Source: Tetracladium setigerum (taxonomy: Eukaryota > Ascomycota > Leotiomycetes > Helotiales). From it: a DNA stretch of 64,000 bases. The notes under the pieces were generated by a model that saw nothing but the letters and a program-made list of their open reading frames with translations, was not told the origin of the DNA and searched no databases. The position numbers and the translations under genes are program-made. The stretch lies in contig PZJY01000001.1 of NCBI GenBank assembly GCA_031472005.1, positions 2,418,001-2,482,000 on the forward strand, written 5' to 3'. Positions 1 to 13,112 of this stretch are shown here, one piece after another; positions within the stretch are counted from its first letter, which is position 1; the number at the start of each line of letters is the position of its first letter.

Positions 1-3000
1 CCAGACAAGCAGCTGCAAATCAAGCCTCTCAAATCCAACAAAACGCGAACCGAATGAAGTTCGATCTCAACATCAAGACGCCGATCGTTGTATTTCCAAG
101 AGTCATGATTGCTGGTCGTTCTAAGCGAGACTTGCTAACTGCTAACCTTGGAGAAATATATGCCGAGAACAAGTTTGTTCCATTAGATGACTCAGAAACC
201 TCGCCCATCGCGATGAAACTATCTGCTGGGATTAGGAATATTCGGTTAACGTCAAACTTTCAATTTCCGGATGGAAAATCCGAGGAGCTTGAGCTTATTG
301 ACAAAGTTGACCTCGGCTTTCAAATGACATACGCTGAGCATGTTGCTGGTCTCAAGCGGCCGGACATGGAGATTGAAGGAACCATGACCGACTTCAATCT
401 TAGGATCACTCAGACACAGCTTCGATTTTTGTTGGAACTCGCCAAATCCGTTCCTGCAGCTTTTGTTGTTGATCCAGATGAAAGCGACCAACAGGCTGTA
501 CAGGATATCTCCAAACCCACCATCAAGAAAGCAAAGATGAACGAGGAGCAAATCAACGACGCCGATGGCGTCAAGAAGCCCATCGTTGATTTGAGTCCTG
601 AGCTTGGAGTCGATGAGAACAGCTGGACCAAGCTCGACCTCACGTTCCATGTCCATACCATAGGAATGGAACTAGTCTTGGCTAAAGATGACGAACCAGT
701 CGGCGATACCGAGTCTTCAAGTCTTTCCAAATTTTCATTGAATGATACCAAGGTCAAGCTACGGGTCATGACAGATGCATCATTGGAGTCGGAACTATTG
801 GTCCAGTCGTTCACGATCCAAGATAGCAGGACCCAATCAGTCAACAAGTTTCGAAAGATCATGACCTCGTCAAACAAGGATGTACAACAGTGTATGGCAT
901 CCGTCACGATTTCAGGTGGTGTAGAGCGCAATCTTATTGCCATTGTCGCCATTGACAGCCCTAGGGTAATCTTTGCGCTTGATTATCTATTCGCGGTCCA
1001 GAGTTTTGTGACTGGTGGGCTCACTGTTGAGGAATCCATCAATCCTGGAGATGACGAGAGTGCCACCGAAGAATCAGACACCGACTCTGTTATGACCAAT
1101 AGCAAGATCCGCCCTGCGCTGAGCCACTACAAGTCAACCAAGTCCTCGAGTTCAGCTTCTTCGCAGACGGACACCTCGCCAATGGGCATTGCTTTCAGGG
1201 TCAATGTTGTCGACGCTCAGATAATTCTGATTGCCAATCCGCTGAGTTCGAATTCCGAAGCTATCGTGCTAGGCACAAAACAGATTCTTATGTCCCAACA
1301 ACATGCCCTTACCTTGCAGGTGTCAAAAATGGGCATGTTCTTGTGTCGTATGGATCGCTTCGAAGATTCGCGCCTCCGTATCTTGGACGATTTCTCACTG
1401 CAGATGTCCATGGACAGCTCACAAAATAGTGTTACAAGTGTTCATATCGACATCGAGCCTCTGGTTTTACGCCTGTCACTCCGAGACATTCTTTTGGCCC
1501 TTCAAATCGTCAGCAAGGCATCTGAGCTGTCTGGAAACGATGAGAAAAATCATACGTCTAACCCATCAGCTTCAAGCGAAAAGGCTAAACAGCTCAAAGG
1601 TGGCAGTGGGAGCACACTTCACCGTCGCACAGCAAGCGGAAAGGGTGTTTCGACAACAGCGAAAAGAAGACCAAGCACCGTTCCACCATCTCGTTCCAAG
1701 GCTAATGTGCCCTTGAGCCAGCCTTCCCGGAAACATGAAGAGCTCTCAGCTACCTTGGATGGGATGAGGGTGATTCTCATCGGCGACCTCCACGAGTTAC
1801 CAATTCTCGATCTTAGTGTGAAGAGCTTCACAGTTAGCGCCAACGATTGGACAAGCAATTTGAAGGCCGGAACAAGTATAGACTTATTTGTTAACATATA
1901 CAACTTTTCGAAGTCCGCCTGGGAACCACTCATTGAACCGTGGGAGTTAGGCCTGGCAATATCCAAAGATGATGCTCAAAATCGCATGAATGTGGATCTC
2001 ACTTCTAAGAAAATGCTTGAAATCACCGTTACATCAGCATCGATTGCTTTAGCTTCTAAATCGGCGACATTCCTGGCGCAGAAAGAGGATGTTTTATCTA
2101 AACCAAGAGGAACTGAAGCGCCTTACAAAATCCGCAACCAGACCGGGTTTGCCATCAATGTTTGGGCTGACATAGCAAGTGAAGATAATCAAATGGCGGC
2201 AAAGCTTGAGGATGGCGAAGAAGCGCCGTGGAGATTCGAAGATTGGGAAAAAATGCGCGAGAATCTGGCGCCGGAGAACAATACTGGTGTTGTTGGCGTG
2301 AGACTGGAAGGGAGCGGATTCGACAGCGTTATTAAAATCCCTGTCAATCGAGAAGGTGAGACTATTTACAGTCTCAAGCCTCGGAAAGATCAGATCTTGC
2401 ACCGATTGCTTGTTGAGGTCACCCTGGGAGCCGATAATGTCAAATACATCACATTCCGCTCTCCTTTGCTAGTTGAAAATAAGACGCAAATCCCGGTCGA
2501 GTTGGGAGTATTCGACGCTCAAGATGGTCACCTTCTAAAAATCGAGAAGATCGCGCCGGGGGAAAGTCGCCCAGCTCCTGTTGGTGCAGCATTTTTGAAG
2601 TCCCTTCTCGTCCGGCCAGATCAAGGATTTGGCTATGGGTGGTCGACAGAAGCTATATGGTGGAAAGATCTTCGCCAAAGGCCCACAAGAACGATTACAT
2701 GCAAGGGGGAAAACGATGTGAACACACCTCCCTTTTACTTCCAAATGAACGCAAACATTGATAGAACCAATCCACTCACAAGGTATGATGAGACTCCCTC
2801 ACAGTAGGTCTTTTAGTCAGCTAATTAGCCATAGCATATACCCATACATGAGAATCCGACTATCTGCGCCTGTGGAATTGGAAAATTTGCTACCATACGA
2901 TTTCAAGTACCGAATTTATGACAAAAACACCAAGAAAGACTGGACCAACTTCCTCCGAAAGGGCGGCCTAAGCCCCGTGCATGTTGTCGAGCTCTCTCAC

Positions 3001-6000
3001 CTACTGTTGATGAGTATTGATATGCAGGATACAGTCTTCAAACCCAGTGAATTTGCCATCATCAATTCAAACAACCAGGAAGACTTCAAGCGGGAGTCTA
3101 TACTTACTTGCAAGGATGATGAGGGCCTCACTCTCAACCTCAAGCTGCACTACTATAAGATACCAGACAGTGGTGGTGCATTTCGGGTCACTGTGTACAG
3201 CCCATATGTCATTCTCAACAAAACTGGGCTGCAAATAAATATCAAGGCTAAATCTTTACTCCAAGGTGCAAGAACTGCAGCTGGTCAAGGCCTTCGCACA
3301 GGTTCTGCTAACCAAGATCAGCACAAGGCCCTGCCCTATATGTTTGCATTTAGTGGTGATGATCAGCGGAATCGCGTGGTACTCAAAGTGGGAGATTCTC
3401 AATGGAGTCGACCTCAGAGTTTTGATGCAATAGGGAGCACCATCGATGTGGTATTGCCATCTTCTGCGAAGAATACCGAAATACATGTCGGAATATCAAT
3501 TGAATCTGGGGAAGGCAAGTACAAAATGAGTCGCGTCGTTACTCTGGCTCCCCGATTCGTCCTCAAGAATCAAATGAGCGAAGAAATCAACGTTCGAGAG
3601 CCCGGTTCCTCGGAACTCATGTCGCTCAAGCCAAAGGCTCTCCATCCACTCCACTTCCTTCACAAGTCTACTGTTAAGCAACTTTCTCTATGTTTCCCCG
3701 GAGTCAATAATCAGTGGTCCTCGGCATTCAATATCTCTGATCTTGGGACTGCCCATGTAAAGTTAGCAAAAGTTGGACAACGTCAGAAGCTCATCAGAGT
3801 GGAGGTTCTCATGGAGAATGCCACGATATTTCTGCATCTCAGCACCGAGTCGAAAAATTGGCCGTTTTCAATGCGGAACGAAAGCGACACGGAATTTATG
3901 TTCTTTCAAGCAAATCCCAATATCGACGACGATGACGTGGAAGATCGGTCCGGCTGGAAGGCAATTCGTTATCGTTTACCACCAAGAAGTATCATGCCAT
4001 ACGCTTGGGACTACCCCGCCGCAAAGAACAAGGAGTTGATAATCAATGCCTACGGGAAGGAAAGACATATCAAACTTGCCGAGATCGGTAATCTTATCCC
4101 ATTCAAAATCCCAGGGCCACAAAACGCTTCTGGCGCTAGAGAGCAAAAGATTATTGATCTCAACGTTGCAGCTGATGGTCCAACCCAGACCTTGATTCTC
4201 TCAAACTACAAGGTTTCCAAAAGCTTGTACAAGCAAAAATCTCATACCGCTGAATCAACGACCAGTCTAGCTGGTGGGTTCGAGGTTAAGGATCAAGACA
4301 CAGGAGTTACCTTCAGAGCCCAACTTAAACTCGCAGGCTTCGGAATCTCGCTGATTAACGCTCAGCTGAAGGAGCTTGCCTATATTACTCTGCGAGATCT
4401 TTCACTGTCCTACTCCGAGTCTCCGCTATACCAAACCATCTCAACGTCAATAAAATGGATCCAAATCGACAACCAACTCTATGGTGGCATTTTCCCAATG
4501 ATTTTGTACCCTAGTGTTGTACCCAAGAACACCAAGGAGACAGAGTCACATCCTTCTGTGCATGCCATGATCACTCGGGTGAAGGATGACTCCTACGGAG
4601 TCATTTACGTCAAGTATGCAACGCTTCTATTACAGCAGATGACCCTTGAGATCGATGAAGATTTTGTATATGCGCTTTTAGACTTCTCCAAAGTACCAGG
4701 AGCCAGTTGGTCAGAAACAAACGAAGGGGTGCTATGTGGCGAGAATCTCGATATTCCTGAACCCAAACAAGAGCAATCGGGGCAAGACATGTACTTCGAG
4801 TTATTTAACATTCAACCTATGCAACTGGATCTGTCATTTGTGCGGACAGAGAGAGTCAACGCCGAGGACAAAACATCCTCGAGAAATCCGCTCATGTTCT
4901 TCTTGAATGTTCTTACAATGGCTATTGGTAACATCAACGATGCTCCGGTCCGCCTCAACGCACTCATGCTCGAAAATGCAAGAGTATCAGTACCTGTGCT
5001 GACGCAGAATGTTTCAAACCATTACTCACAAGAAGCATTGTATCAAGTCCACAAGATTCTAGGTTCAGCTGACTTTCTTGGTAATCCAGTTGGTCTTTTC
5101 AACAACCTGAGTTCCGGCGTGGCGGACATTTTCTATGAACCTTATCAAGGCTTTATCATGGCCGACGGACCAGAACAACTGGGTCTAGGTATCGCAAAGG
5201 GAGCAACGAGCTTTGTTAAAAAGTCAGTCTTCGGAGTCTCTGATAGCGTCTCAAAGTTCACTGGCAGCATTGCCAAAGGCTTGGCAGAGGCTACCATGGA
5301 CAAACAGTTTCAAGATCGCCGCCGCATGACGAGATCTCGCAATCGACCGAAGCACGCACTATATGGTGTGACAGCCGGTGCGAACTCTTTTGTTAGCAGT
5401 CTTGCCAGTGGCGTCGGTGGACTTGCACGCAAACCTCTGGAGGGTGCTGAACAAGAGGGCTTTGCTGGGTTCTTCAAGGGTGTTGGCAAGGGGGTTATTG
5501 GTCTTGCAACCAAACCTGCTATCGGTGTCTTTGACTTGGCATCTAATGTTAGCGAAGGAATCCGGAATACTACGACGGTTTTTGATGCGGATGGTCTCGA
5601 CCGGGTTCGTCTTACTCGCTTCGTTGGTACGGATGGAATTGTTCGACCCTACTCACAGCGCGAGGCCCTTGGCCAGTTCTGGCTCAAGCAGCTTGACAAT
5701 GGCAAATACTTCAACGAAATGTATCTCGCGCATCTCGAGCTTCCAAGAGAAGATGTGGTGGTAATGTTGACATACACTCGTATTATGCTCATCAAGAGCA
5801 AGAAATTGACGAGCGAATGGGATGTGCCTCTGAAAGATATTCAGACAATTAGCAAGGAGAGGACAGGCTTGAGTTTGACACTGAGAGGAGGATCAAATGG
5901 ACCATTTGTACCAGTGGCCGAGGAAAGCAGCAGGAATTTCCTTTACAAGAACATTGGGGTAGCGGTGGGTGAGTTCAACAAGAAATACAAGGCCACAGAA

Positions 6001-6003
6001 TAG
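1..6003 (+). CDS. VPS13: Vacuolar protein sorting-associated protein 13, C-terminal part
   Basis: Bridge-like lipid transfer protein that moves phospholipids between organelles at contact sites (known for the family). The frame is open to the left edge, so the N-terminal chorein part lies outside; about 1,982 residues are visible. One intron is inferred at 2783-2834 (GT..AG, branch CTAAT); joining 1-2782 to 2835-6003 keeps frame and gives NPLTSIYPYM. The protein shows the VPS13 middle beta-rich region, the SHR-binding/adaptor-binding segment (SAPVELENLLPYDFKYR just after the intron), and near the end the glycine/serine-rich amphipathic repeats (GVGKGVIGLATKPAIGVFDL) of the ATG2-like C-terminal region, followed by a PH-like tail ending FNKKYKATE. 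No frame break occurs in 6 kb. The family usually exceeds 3,000 aa, so roughly a third is missing upstream. It converges with the SET gene. Confidence 0.95.
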
Positions 6004-6137
6004 GGTAGGCTCGTAAGGTTATTTGTTTTTTAAGGGGGGTGGGGGTTGGACGGTATACGAATAGCATATAAACGAATTAGATATATATTTTGCAATTTTG
6101 ATTTCTTTCCGCCGTCAACAATGTGGTTTGAGTGCTA

Positions 6138-8099
6138 TTAACTGAGATCAACGAAGAGTGAATCCTGTCCTGCAATGACCCTGCCCGCTGTTCCAGTATG
6201 GACAGAGACTCCCGTAACTACTTCTTCCTTCAAAATAAAACTCGACAGATTTCGTAATCGCTCTTTCTGCAGGGTATTGTGTCCAAATTGTCGACCAATG
6301 AAGTCAACCATGAGGTTTATAGTTTCGAACTCCGAATTCTCTGCAAACAACGGACAATCTCTAGCTTCTTCGGCGTCCTGTACATTTGAAATCCACTTGC
6401 TTAAGGCTTTATGGTTGGCTTCGAAGTGTGACAAGTCGGCCATTCTTAGTGAAAGCACAGCATAGATCCAAGTTATGAAGTACGTGTGATCCCAGTCCTT
6501 TGCAAGAACATCCCAGTTGAGCGGCAGTGGTTCATCTTGGTCATCTGAAATCAGAGACTCTATTTCTGTGGACAGTGTTGGATAGTGTGAATCGAGCCAC
6601 GTAAATGCAGTGTGGAGCGAAACGAATTTAGCGGAATCGAGTTGCTTCGAGATTGTCGAGAGGGCAGTCTCTAGAACTTCTTCTTGTCGCTTTCTGTAAT
6701 CAAGTGCCAGTGACTGATTTTGATTTTGCGGTATGCTAATTTTCTCAGCAATGAAGAATGCATCTCACAAGCTGGAAGAATCACTCACCCAGGATGTGTT
6801 CGTCGTAGACGATCTAGCTCAAGCTCGATTTTGACTGCTAGCACACCCACCGCTTGATGGGAACTTCTCGCTAGATATCCTTGGAAAACAGAAGTATCCT
6901 TCTCTGGGCTGTGCTCTAAATGCTCAGACAGCCATTGTCGTTCCCTCGCGTTAGCTACCATACATATGATTGTGTCGAACAGTCCGTCTGAAAAGAAGGA
7001 GAGCGACAAATTTTGTTGATTGGAATTTCTCTTCACACTGAACATAAACTCTTCGTCTAGTTTTCGTTCTGTTCTACATGTTTGGAAGCTTTGGAATCTT
7101 GGCAATTGCTGTATCTCGGGAGGGGGTTTGATTTTTAAGTTGACGCCATCGTTGTCCTTTTGAGGAAGCATGAACCCATATGCAACAAGCAACTCACTGT
7201 TCGACTTGCTCCCATAAAAATTGTAGATCTGAGAACCCTTAGATATCGCGTCGTTACTGAGAAGGCCGAATGAACCTGGTCCGTGTGACCAGTGAACATC
7301 GTTGATCCCATTGTGATTACCTATATCCAGAACGGGGAGTAGAACAGAGAAGCTATCCCTGGCTATGTGGTTCATTAGGAGGTCTTTATCGCTTCCTTGA
7401 GATTCGCTGAATGCTCTCGGTGAAACTGTGAGAGAAGGTCGAAAACTACGACTTCCAAAAATGGCTGCTGCCCATTGATACAATTCAAAAGTATAGTTTT
7501 CCCATCCATGGAAGCGGCCTTCTAGTAGAGCCACTCCAGTAGACCACTCGGTCTCCCAAAGTTGTTTCCGTTTGCGAATCGCTGGCTCGGCGTTCGTTCC
7601 TTCGAGAAATCTTTGGTCACTCTCTGACCATAAAACCGGGAGAGATAAACGTTCTGGCTGATTTGGCTGGGGAAGCAGCCTGATGTAATTCCACCAGAAC
7701 GACTCTTCTCCCAGGAGATATCTATATACACTTAGCACGTGCCATACCCTGGAACAGGAATTAAAGTCACCGTGGACTGGCTTACTGTTGGACGAGAAAA
7801 AAATAACCAATAATGTTTGGATTGTCTTGAGACAGAGCGTCAAGGAAGTCGGCCGGAAATGGACTGGAGTCATGACGTGAGAAAATAGAGGTCGCCTCAA
7901 TTGCGTTGAGGTATGATAATGTTGTTTCATAGGCACAGTCTACCAGACGTGTTTGTGCTGCAATGTCCTCATGCGCAGTCCGAAATGACAGCCCGGTCAC
8001 GTCGTCGAAGTAGATCTCAACAGCCTGATGGACCAGAGAATGATTGCGCTTGGCCCAGCTCAGCAAATCCTCGACGTGGGTCATATTTGCGGCAGCCAT
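6138..8099 (-). CDS. SET-domain protein lysine methyltransferase (Rubisco LSMT/SETD3-like class)
   Basis: Probable S-adenosylmethionine-dependent lysine methyltransferase of non-histone proteins (family knowledge). Exons read complement(6138-6735, 6789-7748, 7786-8099), giving 623 aa; phases close exactly. The first exon starts MAAANMTHVEDLLSWAKR, the typical N-terminal helix of the LSMT class. The SET core lies in the middle: DIGNHNGINDVHW carries the NH motif, and YNFYGSKSNSELLVAYGF carries the tyrosine and the NSELL segment of the SAM/substrate site. The C-terminal third (helical, SLALDYRKRQEEVLE to the end) fits the Rubisco-LSMT substrate-binding domain. Intron 1 (7749-7785) is only 37 nt, intron 2 (6736-6788) 53 nt. 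It is transcribed divergently from the TPR gene. The substrate cannot be told from sequence; RKM-type ribosomal protein methylation is one possibility. Confidence 0.85.
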
Positions 8100-8553
8100 G
8101 TTCTACCGTAAGCCCTTTACAGGTATCCCGTAGTTAGGTTTTGACTGTTTATGATGTTTATGTTGGTTGATATTGGTAAATTTTACAAGCGAAGGGAAAA
8201 CAATCTCGACGTACCAGTGCCGCTCACCCTGTCAATGCCAAGGCGTGCTCAACCCACTCTTCACAGATCAATTTCGCTCCAGTACCCACCTACATACAGT
8301 ACGTGATACAGTACGTGATATACCTGGATAGATAGGTACACTTATACCTCTCTTATTCTTATATCGGTAGGTACTCAAGTACCTTCCTAAGTCTTTCTGT
8401 CTGTGCCTTCTTAATGCTCTATACTGTACGTAGGTCAGGTACTACCGCGGAAGGCAGCCGCACATATTCTCGGTTATAATATCATCCTTTCAACCTTTCG
8501 ACACTTTTACAATACATCGAACGATATCTAATATATCCATTTCTCGCCGCTTC
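8100..8553. promoter_or_regulatory. Divergent intergenic region, SET gene / TPR gene
   Basis: Shared promoter space of two divergently transcribed genes. It holds a perfect 12-bp tandem duplication of ACAGTACGTGAT at 8296-8319 and several GTAGGTAC / AGGTAC motifs between 8320 and 8440. No ORF of interest is seen. Confidence 0.5.
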
Positions 8554-10701
8554 ATGATGGCCCAATCTGTGGGCCAAAATTCCTCCTCTACTTCCGCAGA
8601 TGAGTATCATGAGTACTATAATCTAGGATCCTTCCACCGACCTGTGGGCACCAACAGTCTTGAGGCACAGTTGTGGTTCGATGCTGGTCTCACCTGGAGC
8701 TATGCTTTCAACCACGAAGAAGCTGTTCGTTGCTTTGAACAGGCCATTTTCAATGACCCCGCCTGTGCGATCGCATACTGGGGACTTGCCTATTCCTTGG
8801 GTCCGAACTACAATAAACCTTGGGAAGCTTTTGACGAATCTGACCTTGGCTCGACCGTGGAGAGAACTCATAATGCAATAATTAAAGCCCAAGGGATTGC
8901 TAAACACGCCTTACCAATCGAAAAGGCACTGTTGAGAGCACTAGGATTTCGCTATCCTCGCGCAACAACAGAGTCAGCCGATGACTTCCCGATCTGGAAT
9001 GAAGAATATGCTCGAGAGATGGGTTTGGTGTATGAGAAGTTCCCCGACGACCTTGATGTTGCTACCCTGTTTGCAGACTCTCTCATGAATCTTAAACCAT
9101 GGGGGCTCTTCGATATGAAAACGGGTCAACCCGCTAAAGGTGCGAGGTAAGTGCGATTTCCGAAAACCAACTACTTCGCCAGTAGTATATAGGCCAGTCT
9201 TTTTTTATATATATATACCGCGGTCACACTGCCGATATTCACATACGAGACACTTTCTGACTTGGAGTTTTGCCTACAGGACTTTGGAGGTGAAGAACGT
9301 TCTTGAAAAGGCTCTGGCCCAGCAAGGTGGGAGTGATCATCCTGGTCTTCTGCACCTGTACATCCACTTGATGGAAATGTCGAGCACTCCAGAAGCAGCA
9401 CTTGAAGTCTCGGGGCGCCTCCAGGGGCTAATTCCTGACGCGGGACATTTGAACCACATGCCATCCACATCCACGTTCTGTGTGGGGATTACAGAAGTGC
9501 CATTACCTCCAATGTACAGGCAACCCAATCCGACCAGAAATATCTTGCCCGGTCTGGCAATTTAAACTTTTACTCGCTTTATCGGGTTCATAACTATCAT
9601 TTTCTGATCTATGCTGCAATGTTTGCGGGACGCTCTCAGGTTGCACTGGAAGCCATGAACCAAAGCGAATCTACGATTCCTGAAGAGCTGCTTCGAATCC
9701 AATCACCCCCAAGTACGTCGAGCGAGCCGTTCCTCCCCCTCCTGCAAAATTTGATCCCTACATTTCTGTCGTCAGACGACTTAATTTCCTAAATATCAAA
9801 TCCTAATACAATCTCTCGCCTTTAGTGGCGGACTGGCTTGAGAGCTTCATATCCATTCGTGTCCATATTCTTATCAGATTCGGACTCTGGGATGACATTC
9901 TCAATCTCAAATTTCCACAGGACACGGAGCTGTACTGTGTAACAATAGCAATGCTTCATTATGGAAGAGGCATCGCATTTGCTGTTAAGTGTGATATAGA
10001 AGCAGCAGAGAATGAGCGTCATTTGTTGGAGGAGGCTTTTGGCCGCGTGAAGCCTACACGGACACTGTTCAAGTAAGTCTAGCCACATCCTACGTTTATG
10101 CCTAGGAAAATCCCGATGTATCCTTTTCATTCCTGTATACAACAAATTGATTGATGTGGTTGTAATGTCTAGCAATACCTGTTGTGACATCCTAGTCATT
10201 GCCAAGGAAATGCTGAATGGTGAGATCGAGTACCGGAAACGTCGATATGATCTTGCCTTTGAGCATCTACGGCGAGCAATTACATTGGAGGACAGTCTTC
10301 CATACGATGAACCAAACGGCTGGAGTGAGTGGTTCTTTCGAGGTTCAATTGGATTTCAAATTTGCTGACTGGAAGGAAGTGCAACCGACTCGCCATGCTT
10401 TTGGGGCTCTGTCACTTGAACAAGGCAATTTGGAGGAGGCCTTAGCGGTCTACAAAGCCGACCTTGGTTTTGATGAAACGCTCCCTCGTGCGCAGCGGCA
10501 TCCAATAACTTGTGGGCACTCCACGGCTACCACGAATGCCTGGTGAGATTAGGCCGTACTGACGAAGCCGATGGAATGAAAATCCAGCTCGCAGCCTCGT
10601 TGCAAGGAGCAGATGTTCCCATCTCGTCATCATGTCTCTGCCGTCTAAAGACACAGTCTTCAGCAAAGGAAAACAACAGAGGGGAAGACCGTGGTGCCTA
10701 A
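8554..10701 (+). CDS. Tetratricopeptide-repeat protein (TTC38-like), two apparent frame breaks
   Basis: Helical-repeat protein of unknown biochemical role, resembling the TTC38-type TPR family found in fungi and bacteria. Exons: 8554-9146, 9280-9712, 9826-10072, 10173-10324, 10380-10701. The N-terminal part has a TPR-like pair (AFNHEEAVRCFEQAIFNDP followed by AIAYWGLAYSLGPNYNKPW); later segments carry HLYIHLMEM, HNYHFLIYAAMFAGR, YGRGIAF and RHAFGALSLEQGNLEEAL. Two single-base losses interrupt it. At 9465-9466 (ATGCCATCC) one C must be added to read MPSHIHVLCGDYRSA. At 10502-10503 one C must be added to read HPNNLWALHGYHECL. With both restored, all intron phases agree and the protein is 582 aa. 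Both fit the window-wide C-run under-call pattern, so I treat the gene as functional, though real decay cannot be excluded from sequence alone. Confidence 0.75.
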
Positions 10702-11714
10702 ATGGTAGTGGCTAGCTAACACCTTGTCCTTACTATCTCTACCAATGCTAGGAAATGAAAACAACAAAATAAAAGACTTTTAGCACCTTGCTATGATAGT
10801 GACCTTCAATTAACAATATATTACAATATGGACCCCCTTTAGTGTTCCGTGCCCGAAGGTCTGCCTCGTTCGTTGCAGCGACGTAGAAGACATTGCCAAG
10901 AGTATGGTGATCCTGCAGGCTTGTAAAGTGATGGATCTAGGACGATGATGGGAATGTAGGTACTAGGAAATCCAAGATATCATACCCTTTTCATTTTTAA
11001 TCCGTTTACTAGTGAAGCCACATCAAGTCACATCAAGGGTGGTACAACCTTTCCCCATTGATACAAGATCGTGCCCCAATGAAAAGAAAAAGACTGAAAT
11101 ATCCAGAAGAGGCAAAGTCTCTTTAGCTGCTCTCCCGGTCAAATTAACCGACGGTGAAACCGTGAAAGGTCCAGGGTAATGTGTTTATGTTCTCGCTACG
11201 ATGGGCTAAATGATAGAATCTCTCGACTTTTAAAGATACTAGATTGTTTTCTTGTTGTCCCCAAGAAAGTGGAAGGCAAACCACTCGCTCCATATCAAGA
11301 TGGCCGTACTAGAGCCAGTTTCTAGTGCTCCGCAGTAATTTCATGGATCCGATTGTAAATTGTCCTGAACGTGCCCATTTTCATGTTGGATGCTTGAAAA
11401 ACCTAAAACAGTTGGCATATTATAAGCAAAAGTAGGCATTCCGGAGGACAGCGGGTGAGTCCATTGGATTCAAGAACAGCACATCACACCGAAGGAGACT
11501 GCACCATCTAGAGCAATTGCGGGGATGGAAGTACACTTGCTGATTTCACATTCACAACAGATAGCCTCGATTGCGCTAATTATTCTTGGTTCCGTGGGAA
11601 AAGGAAGAGCGCCCCGTGGACGAATTGATCATCAACATCGATAGCATAAAGCAAAGAAGAGTAAAGTTGTTAAGATGGGAAGTCCTGGTATCAAAAGAAC
11701 GAAAGCTTACAATG
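10702..11714. other. Convergent intergenic region without a recognised gene
   Basis: Lies between the 3' ends of the TPR gene and the first hydrolase. No ORF with recognisable sequence, no structured repeat and no RNA gene was seen; presumably 3' UTRs and spacer. Confidence 0.5.
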
Positions 11715-12773
11715 TTACCTCTTCCAAGGCCCCCTAAACAACCACTCCCCCGCCTCGTGAACGGCCTTAGCATATTCCTCTTTGCTAACTTTCCTCGCCT
11801 CTGGTTCAATCCCATCCATTAAGTCGTGCGTAAATCCATGCCTTACATTCCTCGCCAATAACCACTTATACCCCTCCCTCTCAAACCCCAGCATGCCCGC
11901 CTTCCTCTCTAGATCATCCAACTCCGCCAGGTCGAAGATCAAGTCCTCGCCTCTTTGCACAACATGTCATATTCCGCTCCTATTATAAATACATGCTTTG
12001 GCAAAGACTCCCTTTGGGCGTAGCGGACGCTAATCTGCGGATCCCTAAGGTTGACTCCAACGGGTATGTAAGACCAATTGAACGCAGGACCAAAATCCTT
12101 CAGATCATCTGTATCTCTCGCATTTCGGTAGGCGCGTGTAGCTTGCTTTTCCACTGGGGTGAGGGCAACCTCTGTGACAGGATACCAGGAAACAATTCCT
12201 TTTATCCTGCCCTTCAGAGCCAGACTCTGGGCCGCTGCTAGTGCCAAATTGCCCCAGCGCTGAATCCGCCGAGCACGACTCTCAATCTGTCGATTGGCAG
12301 GCTTTCGTCCTTCAGAACCTCCAGACTGATAGCTATGACATCGTATAAGGGACCTGGGAATCTGTTGCGTGGCGCGGTGCCGTATTCTATGCTCACAACC
12401 ACCACATCGAATTTGTTTGCGAAGCTGCTACAAAACTCATCGTCGAATTCGGCGTCGCAGAAGGTGAAGCCGCCACCATGGCTGTTGAGATAGAGCGGGT
12501 GGATTTCTCCAGGTTGGTGGATCGTGGGATGAAGATACGATGGGAGAGATGCGGCCGCGAAGGGTAGGCCTGGATGAGGGTCGGGAGAAGGTGGGTAGGT
12601 GTGGGTTTGAGAAATTTGCGGACGAACAGGAAGCCAAGTGTAGAGAGAATTTTGATGGCCCATACTTGAAGAAAGAACAGGAGGCGGTTGTGGAGGGCGG
12701 GTCTGATGTAGATGAACGGCGGAGGGCCGACAGATGCGGTGGGAGATGCAGTCTTGGAGTCGGAGGTCGCCAT
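11715..12773 (-). CDS. Alpha/beta hydrolase (hormone-sensitive lipase/esterase family), three apparent frame breaks
   Basis: Probable carboxylesterase or lipase. A hydrophobic segment near the N-terminus (LLFFLQVWAIKILSTLGFLF) suggests membrane anchoring. The oxyanion motif HGGGF, the nucleophile elbow GFSAGGN, an acid residue in GAEYDML and the catalytic histidine in RHGFTH are all present in the order of the HSL family. The reading frame breaks three times: plus-strand runs GG 12519-12520, CCCC 12252-12255 and CC 11945-11946. Each is cured by adding one base of the run, giving an intronless 353-aa protein starting at MATSDSKTASP and ending FRGPWKR. Because the second break sits exactly inside the conserved GFSAGG motif (GGGG where GGGGG is needed), the repair is well supported. 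Three breaks in one gene could mean a pseudogene, but the same one-base C/G loss is seen in essential genes nearby. Confidence 0.85.
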
Positions 12774-13112
12774 TGGGCTGCTTGGGTTGATCTCGCCCAG
12801 AGTTTCACGTAGCAGTGTTTGATGTGTTACGTTTGGATGAATATGAGTAGGTAGATATTACGATGATGATCACTCAACGTACAACATTTGGAATGGCGAT
12901 TTGTACGTTCGTTTGTTCAAGGAGGGTGGGAGCTTATCAAATTTCTCAGCTTGCAACACTTTTGAGTGGTACGCTTGGTGAGATCAAACGACCAGCATAA
13001 CTGTTCGGTCAGTGGTTATGTGACTTGAACAATTGCCACATAAGCTGACACAATATGATGCTTGCTATTATTCTGTAATTTGATACTCCATACCTTCAGC
13101 GACTGTCTTTTG
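12774..13112. other. Spacer between hydrolase and GPI10
   Basis: Upstream of the hydrolase start and downstream of the GPI10 stop, both on the minus strand. It should contain the hydrolase promoter; no distinctive motif was seen. Confidence 0.4.

Noticed and set aside
410..952. 180-aa antisense frame inside VPS13
   Set aside because: Shadow frame of a strongly recognised coding exon on the plus strand.
8554..12773. A block of pseudogenes (TPR and hydrolase genes, five breaks together)
   Set aside because: Same one-base C/G loss as in essential genes nearby; no in-frame stop or larger deletion and motifs intact.
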